Shown: positions 16,093 to 25,000 of the stretch, piece after piece
Numbering within the stretch: position 1 is the stretch's first letter
How the letters are laid out: every line of letters starts with the position of its first letter
DNA from: a virus
Virus record (IMG/VR): IMGVR_UViG_3300033144_000557
Coordinates: 1 to 25,186 of that record
Reading direction: 5' to 3' (one strand)
DNA length: 25,186 nt
Notes under the pieces: model-generated
The model's database searches: none
Seen by the model: the letters and a program-made list of their open reading frames with translations, nothing else
Told to the model about the DNA's origin: nothing
Made by a program: the position numbers and the translations under genes

Positions 16093-16665
16093 ATGGGTAA
16101 CAAAGCAAAAGACGCCTACGAAGAACAAAGTGCTAACGATCCAAAACTTAATAACATGAAAAATGCTATTAATAATCTTGGTCGTAGAGCTAGGATAAAA
16201 GAGCAACAGTTGAATTATTTAGTTAGAAATCGACAGGCGGCTATAAACCCTTACGAAAATATAACTAACGAATTTGCTAACTTGCCAGTAGCTACTAAGG
16301 CTTCGGAGTTTGAAGCTGAACAAGCTGATATAGCTTTAGCTAATACATTAGATACTATGGCAGCTACCGGTCAAAGCGCTGGTGGTGCTACTGCTTTAGC
16401 ACAAGCTGCTTTACGAAGCAAGAAAGGTATATCTGCTAAACTTGAACAACAAGAAGTAGCTAATGCTAGAGCTGCAGCTCAAGGCGCTGATAACGTACAA
16501 AAACTAAAAGCAGAAGGTGAAAAGTTTAGGTTTAGTATTACAGAGAAAAGACAAGATGCTGATATAAATAGAACAGCTAATCAATTAGACGCTGCTAGAA
16601 ATGCCGAATTACAAGCTCAATCAGCAATGAACCAGATAGAATTAAACAATAGTATATACAGTTAA
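16093..16665 (+). CDS. Ala/Gln-rich putative internal virion (ejection) protein
   Basis: This 190-residue protein is predicted to be nearly all helical. The first 40 residues are polar and basic. Then INPYENITNEFANLPVATKA (~residues 51-70) leads into an Ala-rich block with ANTLDTMAATGQSAGGATAL and AQAALRSKKGISAKLEQQEV (~83-120). The C-terminal half is Ala/Gln/Glu/Asn-rich and probably coiled coil. The TG.sAGGATALAQAAL..K pattern is one I associate with small internal virion proteins, comparable in size and composition to T7 gp14, that are packaged and then ejected into the cell envelope. It lies one base after the GNAT gene and one base before the 782-residue gene, so translation is probably coupled. 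It has no cysteine. The ejection role is inferred from composition and position. Confidence 0.62.
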   Translation: MGNKAKDAYEEQSANDPKLNNMKNAINNLGRRARIKEQQLNYLVRNRQAAINPYENITNEFANLPVATKASEFEAEQADIALANTLDTMAATGQSAGGATALAQAALRSKKGISAKLEQQEVANARAAAQGADNVQKLKAEGEKFRFSITEKRQDADINRTANQLDAARNAELQAQSAMNQIELNNSIYS

Positions 16666-16666
16666 T

Positions 16667-19015
16667 ATGAGTTACAGTAAGCCACAAACTAATTACGAGC
16701 CTTATAGAGATATCTATAAAGAATCTAGACAGCTTTATAACCAAGCAATGGATGAACAAGCTACTAGAAACGCACAAAACTTAAGTACAGTTGTTAATAC
16801 AACTATGGGTGCCATTAGCGAACAGGTTAAAAAGAAAAAAGGTTTAGAAGCTTTCTCAGCTGAGTCACTAAAAAGATCTAACAAACTAAACGATAAGGTG
16901 GCTAAGTTTGGTAGTCCATATGATGATTTTAATAAGAAGAGTGAGGAGTTTTTCTTTGGTCTAATAGGTGAGTTTAACGATATACAATCTGCCTTAGACA
17001 ATGGTACACATAAAAATCCTCAACTAGCACGACAAGATTTAGCTAGAATAGAAAGATTAGTAGACCAGTATAAAGAAGGTATAGGTGACGTTTTAGCTAC
17101 AGGACAGATTATAGATGATGCTATGGAAATTTACAGAAAAGAGGGAGCTGGTGCTGCTGGTACCCTTAGTGTAACTGGAGCATTAGCACCTCAGCTAAAT
17201 ATTATAGATAAAATGAGAAGAGGTGGTAGTTTAGCAAATGACATAAGTATAAGTCATGATGGTGGTAGCATAATACTTACCGACACGAAAACAGGTGCTA
17301 TACTTAACATGGATGAGTTTAATAAAGCTGTAGTAGATAAAAACAATCCATATATAAAGTTAGTTCCAGATCTTAAAGAGCAATTAAAAGACGGTTACGA
17401 TTTTTTTACAAAAGATAAACAAGGTCAATACCAAGCTAAATACACTACGGTTTCAGATGCTGATCCAAATGATCCTAACGCACAAAGATATATGACTGAA
17501 GTTCAAGAACAAGAACTTATAGAGTCTTTAAAAGGAGGTCCACAGATAGATTATAGAACAGGTAAGCCAACAAAGTTTTTAGACGGTGGTATGTTTAGAG
17601 CTATTATAAGTGAAGAAGGAGAAAGTATATGGGAGGATATGATGCCTACTAGTATAACAAAAGATTTAGAATACCCAGATCCACCACCTGTTTTTGGATC
17701 TCCTGAGTATGAAGAGTATTACAATACTTTTTACGGACCTATGTTATCTTACATGTCTGAGAAAACAGTTACTGAAAACACTCAAGATATAAGAAGAGAA
17801 AGCGTAGAGAACAGAATGAAAGCTGCTCAAGCTAATGAGCCTAAAGTAGACGCTGATGGAAATCCTACAGCTAGAGAATTAAACAAACAATTAGGAAGAG
17901 ATGATTTTGATGCACCTGGCGCGTCTAGATTGAGTCAAAGATTTATTACATCTAATAACGTTAAGGAAGACGAAGAGCTCATTAAAAACGCTAAGGTTGG
18001 ACAAGTGGTTACATTATCAAATGGTAAGAAATACAAGAGAACGCTTGCACAGCCACAAGACCCAGGAATTGTAACTGATAAAGAAAACTTACCAACAGGT
18101 GGTAAACAAAGTAATGCAACAAGTAATACTAACATAGCACCTGGTCAAGCTGTTAATGTACAGCAAACAATACCAGCTAACAACACTGCAGCTCCTGCTA
18201 CAGCTTCAAGTGCTAATAATGGTTATAGTGCTAATGTAACTGTAGACCCTCAAACAAATGCAGTAACTTTTGACTTTAATGGCAAAAAAGTAGATGCTAG
18301 TAAAGCTGTAAGTGGTTATCCGGTTATGAAAATGAAAAACGATGGTGATGATTATATAAGATCAATGGGTAACTTTGAAACATTAATGGGAAGTTCTAGT
18401 GGTGGAGGTGTTACAGGTTATGGTTTTAGTGGTGCTAACCCTGCTTTAGCAAACCTGTTTAAAAATGCTAAAGGAAGTAATAACGAGGAGAAGTTTATAA
18501 ATTCAGTAAATGATTATATAATAGGTCAAGATAACGGCAAGAAAGAGTATGGAGGTAAGCAAACTATATTAACTGACTTAGGTATATCTAGATCAGAGTT
18601 TGACGCTTTACCTGAAGACGTAAGAAAAGAATTAGTTGATTGGAAGTTTAACAGCGGTAGAGGAACAACAGATCTTGTTATAATAGCAAGCGGCGGAGAC
18701 TGGGATGGTGATAGAGCTTTTAGATTTAATTCTCCAACATCTGCAGAACTTGTTGTTAATGATCCGTCTAACCCAGGAAAGAAGAAACCTATTGACTTGA
18801 AAAATCTTGATGTTGCCAAACTTAAAGCAGCTAGACAAGAACTGTATGAAAAGAGAATAGAGGGATTGAAAAATGGTATAGCTTTGTTCAAGAGTAATCC
18901 AAAAGCTAAAGGAGCATTTGATCCGAACGCTAAACCAAAAAACAGCACAAAAACTTATGCTGAAATACTAGAATTCGCCGAAGACGGTTATAATAATTCA
19001 CAAAAATATAGATAA
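16667..19015 (+). CDS. Large virion-associated protein with possible lysozyme-like domain
   Basis: This 782-residue protein is a candidate cargo or ejection protein. Residues 1 to ~340 are helical and charged (QARNAQNLSTV-type Ala/Asn-rich starts, then long helices). Residues ~370-420 are polar. Residues ~485-530 form an Asn/Ala/Thr/Pro-rich linker (VQQTIPANNTAAPATASSAN). After it comes a globular stretch, about 575-700, with TGYGFSGANPAL, an EYGGKQTILTDLGISRSEFD segment and then LPEDVRKELVDWKFNSGRG (648-666). The 'D-x-K-F-N-S-G-R' core resembles the conserved helix of phage muramidase-type peptidoglycan hydrolases, where a similar D..xN.G motif supports the active site, but I cannot point to the catalytic Glu with confidence. 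The C terminus is Lys-rich. The gene starts one base after its neighbour and ends 11 bases before the giant ORF. A role in crossing the cell wall at infection would fit. Confidence 0.55.
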   Translation: MSYSKPQTNYEPYRDIYKESRQLYNQAMDEQATRNAQNLSTVVNTTMGAISEQVKKKKGLEAFSAESLKRSNKLNDKVAKFGSPYDDFNKKSEEFFFGLIGEFNDIQSALDNGTHKNPQLARQDLARIERLVDQYKEGIGDVLATGQIIDDAMEIYRKEGAGAAGTLSVTGALAPQLNIIDKMRRGGSLANDISISHDGGSIILTDTKTGAILNMDEFNKAVVDKNNPYIKLVPDLKEQLKDGYDFFTKDKQGQYQAKYTTVSDADPNDPNAQRYMTEVQEQELIESLKGGPQIDYRTGKPTKFLDGGMFRAIISEEGESIWEDMMPTSITKDLEYPDPPPVFGSPEYEEYYNTFYGPMLSYMSEKTVTENTQDIRRESVENRMKAAQANEPKVDADGNPTARELNKQLGRDDFDAPGASRLSQRFITSNNVKEDEELIKNAKVGQVVTLSNGKKYKRTLAQPQDPGIVTDKENLPTGGKQSNATSNTNIAPGQAVNVQQTIPANNTAAPATASSANNGYSANVTVDPQTNAVTFDFNGKKVDASKAVSGYPVMKMKNDGDDYIRSMGNFETLMGSSSGGGVTGYGFSGANPALANLFKNAKGSNNEEKFINSVNDYIIGQDNGKKEYGGKQTILTDLGISRSEFDALPEDVRKELVDWKFNSGRGTTDLVIIASGGDWDGDRAFRFNSPTSAELVVNDPSNPGKKKPIDLKNLDVAKLKAARQELYEKRIEGLKNGIALFKSNPKAKGAFDPNAKPKNSTKTYAEILEFAEDGYNNSQKYR

Positions 19016-19026
19016 TACAATTCAAT

Positions 19027-22000
19027 ATGAGCGATAACAAGGAATTAGAATTACCAGAAGATTTTGTTTTAATTGAAGAAAACGAAGTAGAGGTTCCAAC
19101 TGACTTTGAAGAAGTTGATGATGAGGAAAAAAAGAAAAAAGCTGCCACAGTAAACTCTGCGAATGTGGTAGCGGTAGAGACCGATCAACCCTCGATAATA
19201 CCAAGTACAGGGAGTATAATATCGGAAAGTGGAGAATCAGAATCAGTAGAAGAAGTAAGTGAACCAGAAGAAGAAAAAGACTCATCTACAGGTACTAGAG
19301 TAGACTTAAAAAAGATAAGTGATAATCAAATAGCTGCTAGAAAAGAGGAGTTACATAAGATAATAAAAAAGAAAACAAATCTAAAAACTTCTGGTAGAGA
19401 TAAGAATATAAACTTAGACAAAGAGTTAAAGATAGATACTGGTGATGATAAGTTAGATTTGTTCATAACAGAATACTTAGAAGATAAAAGAAGAAACAAT
19501 ATGCCTGTAACTAGAGAGCAAGTTGTTAAAGCTGCTTTATCTAAGTCTTTTGATTTTATGAGTGATATAGGTGCTATAAATCCAGAAGCTGTTACTATAA
19601 AGATAGACGAAAATAATAACTATGGTATAGATGAGGATTTAGTAAAACAAAAAAAGTCTATACAAGAAGAACTAGGACCTGATTATGAAAATGCAAAACT
19701 AGTAGGTATAATACCTAGATTTAGCGGAGACATAGAAAGAATAACTACTGATGTTGATGTTATGTCTCAAGACGATGTTACATCTGGTGGTGAAATATTT
19801 GATGCTTCTGGTAGGTTATTGAAAAAACCTGTAGAAGAAAAAGTAGTTCAAGAAGATATAGATTTAGTTAAAGGTAAGAAATTATCTAGTGGAACCAAAC
19901 TTGTGTTTGAGGTAGATGGAAAGTTAAAATATGTTATGGCTCCTTCAAGTATAGATATAGGAGGTAAAAGCTTGAGTGACATTGAAGTGGACGCAAGCGT
20001 AGATATCAAAAGACCATCTGACTATAACTTACAAATGACTAAAAGAATTAACAGCGTACCGTATACATCTAAGTTGTACAACCCTAATATGGACGCACAA
20101 TACTTCGCTGTTAATGATGATGGTACTTTAGAGCTTGATGTTAACTTAAGCTTTGACAAGGCAGCTGAAGAATTTGCAGATGATATATTAAATGGTGAAA
20201 TAACAAGTGAAGATCTTGCGGGTAAAAAAGATAAAAACACAGGAGCTTCAGATCAAAGAACAGGTTTTAATTATGACACTTGGGCTGACTTTGGTTTTTA
20301 CTATAATGAAGAAGATGGTAAAATATATGCTAATGTAGAACTTGACGAAAGAGGCGAACCAGTTAAAACAAGTGAGGGGATTATAAAAGACGCTACCACT
20401 GGTGAACCTGCAAAGTCTATGCTTGCTACTAACCTAGATGCTGACGAAATAGGTGTGGTAACTCCTGAGAATCCACAAGAATGGTATGACAACAATCAAC
20501 GAAATAAAAGAAACTACCAGTCGGTAGATAGATCTAAAAGTAACAAAGATCTTGTAAAATTCCTAATAGAAAACAAACAGCAAGCTAGAAAGTCTTTTAA
20601 TTCTGATATAATAGAAAGAGATGTAAATGCTCAAACCCAAAGAGATTTAGAATTTCAGCAAAAACAATTAGTTATAATTAACCAAGAAGTTAAGATATTA
20701 AAAGATAGTATGGAAGGTCCTGGTAGCAACACAGCTATGTTTAACACCTTCAAAAAGACAAGTGCAGATAACCAAACAAGATTAAATGATCAATTAAATC
20801 CTTTAGCAGCTGACTTAACATCTAAAGCAGCTGAAATAGATAGGTTATACAAAATGCACGAAAATGGGGAGAAAATAAATATAAAAGCATATAATAAACT
20901 TTTCAAAAAGTTTGAAGCTGATAGAGCTAAATACAATAGAATGGTTGAAGTTCTTGACATGCCTATGACAGAGGAGTTTGGTTGGACTAGTAAAGGAGGT
21001 AAAAGACCTTATGAAACTGAAGAGGGTAAAAGAGCTTATGAAGTTATAATACACAAAGATACAGGTTTAGAAATAGTTATAGGGTATAACGATAATATAA
21101 AAGATGTAAATAATAAACTTTACTTTGATAGAAGAGCTGGAAAGGCTATGACAGTTAATGACTATATAAAACAACAAAAAGGTTATGCTGACGAGTTTGC
21201 TGTAAATGCTCTTCAAGATATGAAAAAATTAGAGTATCTTGGCTTTCTTTACCAAGATGCTAGCTTAAGTATAAACAAAAGATACGCAGCAACGTTTGAA
21301 AGAGAAAAGATACTTCACGATATAGCTAAAGAAAAAGCTCTTGATAACGCCACTATTGCAGACTATAGTAAAAGAACGTTAAATCAATTCACTGATAATT
21401 ACTTTAGAGCAATGAGTGGTTTTGTTACTTCTGTTGTTAGAACAATGTCCCAAGGTGGTAATCTAGTTGGTTTATATGACGAAGAAGATATGAAAACCTT
21501 TGATCAAGGTATAAAACAAATGCAGAGAGAGTTTGAAGCTGCATCTTCAGTTTTTGCTGTAGATGAAGATAATGTTTTTAGACAAGCTTTTTCTGAAAGC
21601 TTCGCTGGAAAAGCTCATGCTGCAATGGTTGATATGATCTTTGACGTTTTAGTTACTAGAGGTTTAGGTAAATCTTTTACTTTTGCTAAAAGTGCTAGTA
21701 AAGTTAAAAAAGCAAAATCGTTAATGTCAACAATGATGAGAACACCTACGATAGCTGGTGCCAAATCATTAGCTTCTATGGGAGGTAAAAATATAATAAA
21801 GCAAACTGTTGGGATGATGACAAACCCAATGTTCTTAAAAATAGCAAATGATATGGATAAGCAAATGCAAGATCCTAGATTTGCTAGCATGAGTAGTTCT
21901 CAGAAGTATTTATATACCATGGGAACTTCTTTTGTTATGGGTAAATTAGAACAATTAGGTATTGATTTTGCTACGGAGAAAGTAGGTGGCAAAGTTATAA

Positions 22001-25000
22001 ATCATATATTAGAAAAAGCTTTTGCTACGGGAGGTAAAGATATTGCTAGAAATGTAGATAACATTATAATAGAGTACATGAAAAACGGTGCTTTAAAAAC
22101 TGGAAAGTTTATAGGAACCGGTGGTATTAAAATGACAGGTGAGGGTTTAACTGAAGTTTCTCAAGACGTATTCGATTGGTCCGCTGCTAACATGTTAAAT
22201 TATTTAAAGGGTTATAATGGAGCTGAAGCAGGAAATGCTGCAACAGGTTTTTATAAGCCAGACTTTTTCTCTAAAGAAAACATGGATCAGTTGTTTGAAA
22301 CTTTTGCACTTGGTGCTATAGCTACTGGACCTGTTGCTGTTATAGGTACAACTGTAGAAATGATACAGGATTTTGGTGCAGATAAGTTAGCTAAGTTAGC
22401 AGATAGCCAATGGTCAAGTTTATATATACTTAGAGATAGTGACAACATAAAGACCTATGTAGATCAGATGACTTTAGAAGCTGAAACTGAAATAAGTAAA
22501 GCTAAAAATGTAGAAGAAGCTACAGCTATAAGAGAGAAGTATGATAACAAGATAAAATCAGCTGAAGATTTTCACGACAAGATACAATCTATAAACCCTA
22601 ACTTGAGCTCTGCAGATCAAAGATTAGCTTACTCATTGCTTACAGAGTTGGAAACTATAGAGAAATCTTTAACAAACCCTGATGGAACAAAGAAAAATCC
22701 AGAATTAAATAAAGGTAAATACGATAGAATAAAAACTATAAAAGAAGAATTATCTATATTAGGTGATAAAGCAAATCAAAATGTACAAGACTCTATAGAC
22801 AGAGCTAACGAAACTAATGACGTTAAAACTTCTATAATAGTAACAAGTCCTGATCAAGATACTAATTCTCAAATAACAATTGAAGATGTTTCTCAGAAAG
22901 ATATAGATAAAGCTATTAATAACGTTAATAATGGAGGAGCTGCTATATTACAGAATTCTAACGGAGAGCAGCAAATAATAATATCTAAAGACACTGATGT
23001 AGAAACTTTATTGAATCATGAAAAAAGACATGAATTTTTTAGAGAGGCTTTAGCGAAGAATCCACAAGCTGGTAAAAACATGGTGGATATTATAAGAACT
23101 TATCTATCAAATTCACCTGGCAACCAAAAAATAGCTAAAGAAATAGAAAAGTTTTACGAGCAGTATGAAAATGATCCTGATTATACTCAAGAAGAACTAA
23201 ATGAAGAGTTTATAATGTTGTTTGCTGATAGACTAACTGACAAAAATTTAGTTAATAGAATAAAAGACGATAGATCTTTAGGACAACAACTTAAGTTTGG
23301 TATAAAAGATATATACAGAAGAGCTTTTAATATACCTATAAAAGAACCTAAAAATATAGATGACGTTATAGACTTAATAAAAGAATCTAGATCTGCTTTA
23401 GAAACAGGTAAAAAATCTAAGAGACTACAAAGATTTGCTGATGAAGGTTTCGCAGAAGACAGAGATATAAAAACTACTGGACCTAGAAATAGATCACAAG
23501 TAAAAGAAACTAAAGCGGCTAATACAGAGATAAAACAAATTGGTGAACAAATAAATAGTATTGCTGCTAACGCTAATACAGCTGCTGATGTACAAACATT
23601 ATTATATAATGACCTGTTTGCTGAAGATGCTCCACCTAAAACATCTAACTTAGTAGACAATATTATTAAAGCTCAGTTAAGAAAAAATGGTATCGATGTT
23701 GATAAAGCTGATGCGACAGTTTATGATCAACCTTTGTATGGTCCAGACGGTATAATACAAGAGATTAAATCTCACTTTATTGAAAAAAGTTTAATGAGAT
23801 TTGATCCAAGTAAAAATGACAATGTTGGAGGGTTTGTAGTTTCTGAGTTAGTAAACTATAGAATAGGTGATATAACAAACAAGTACAAACCTAAGCAAGG
23901 CACTATATCTATAGATAAACCTACAAGTACTGGTAAAGCTTTTGACGTCGAAGATGCTAATGCAACTTCTGATATAGAAAGAAGAGCTGAATTTAGAAAA
24001 GAAAAAGTAATTCCAAGGTCTAAGTTAAAAAGTAAAGTACCTGGCTTTGTAGATCAATCATTAGAAGATAATATAGAAACAGCTATACTAGAGATTAGAG
24101 AAGGAGTAAGACCTAAAGCCGATTCAAAAGAATTTTTACCATTTGTTAAGAATGTTATAGAACAAAAGCTAGCCCCTACAGTTAAGAAGCAATTAGGTAC
24201 TTGTAAGAATTATACAGATTTTATGAGAATGAAATTCATACCTAAAATGAGGGAAACTATGACACCTCAGTTTTTCGTTCAACTAGAATCTATGACTAAA
24301 CCTTCTGAAAGATTATTTACTAAACCACCAGTTAGATTAACTAAGCAAGCTGATATAGATAAAGCTATGCTTGATGATAAAGTGTACGTAGAAAATACTA
24401 AGCAAGGTGTTAACTTGTATGAGTTCAAAGATTTTACAGACAAACAACTAGTAGATTATTTACTACCACCATTAAAAATTACAAGTAAAAAAACTGGTAA
24501 AGAAGTTAAAAGTGGTTTAAGAGGTAATAGAAAGACAACTATCGCTACTGGTTCTAGTTTTGAACTAGGTAAGGATATGATACCTAGTATATTTAAAGGT
24601 GATCCAGAATTAGCTTTAATATCTAAAAAGATTCAGAGAGATCCTAGATCTATGATGATGAAGAAGCCTCCGCTTAATTTCACCCCAGATGATATCACTC
24701 AGTTGTTAAAACTTTCTAGAGCTTTTTCTAAAAATGATGTAGCAAGAATACTTGAACTAAGTAAAGATCCTATAAACGAAAAAACTAGAGATGGTATATT
24801 CAAAAGTGTTTTAAATGCTGCTAAAAAAGGTTTCTTAACACAACAAGTTATAGAGGCTGGTAAAATGGGTAGTGGTGGTAGACAGACCTTCTATGGAGAC
24901 GCTAATAGCAAGTATAACAACTACGCTATGGCTAAGAAAAAAGGTATAGAAAAAGTAAAAAAATATTTTAAAACTACTGATGGAGAGTATATTCAAATGG

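Noticed and set aside
18526-18948. 140-codon open frame on the minus strand
   Set aside because: It is antisense to the conserved C-terminal domain of the 782-residue gene and shows the Phe/Leu/Ser bias expected of a complement of AT-rich coding sequence.
19141-19172. Imperfect 9-base inverted repeat (GCTGCCACA / TGTGGTAGC) with a 14-base loop
   Set aside because: It sits within coding sequence near the start of the giant gene, has no T-run, and one such hairpin in 25 kb can arise by chance. A regulatory role is unsupported.
19735-19765. DVDV segment considered as an RNA polymerase DxDxD catalytic motif
   Set aside because: Only two aspartates are in the right spacing (TDVDVMSQDD) and no flanking double-psi barrel pattern is visible, so no polymerase call is made.
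23187-23660. 157-codon open frame on the minus strand
   Set aside because: It lies wholly inside the giant + strand gene, has leucine/serine-rich shadow composition, no start context, and no other minus-strand gene exists in the window.
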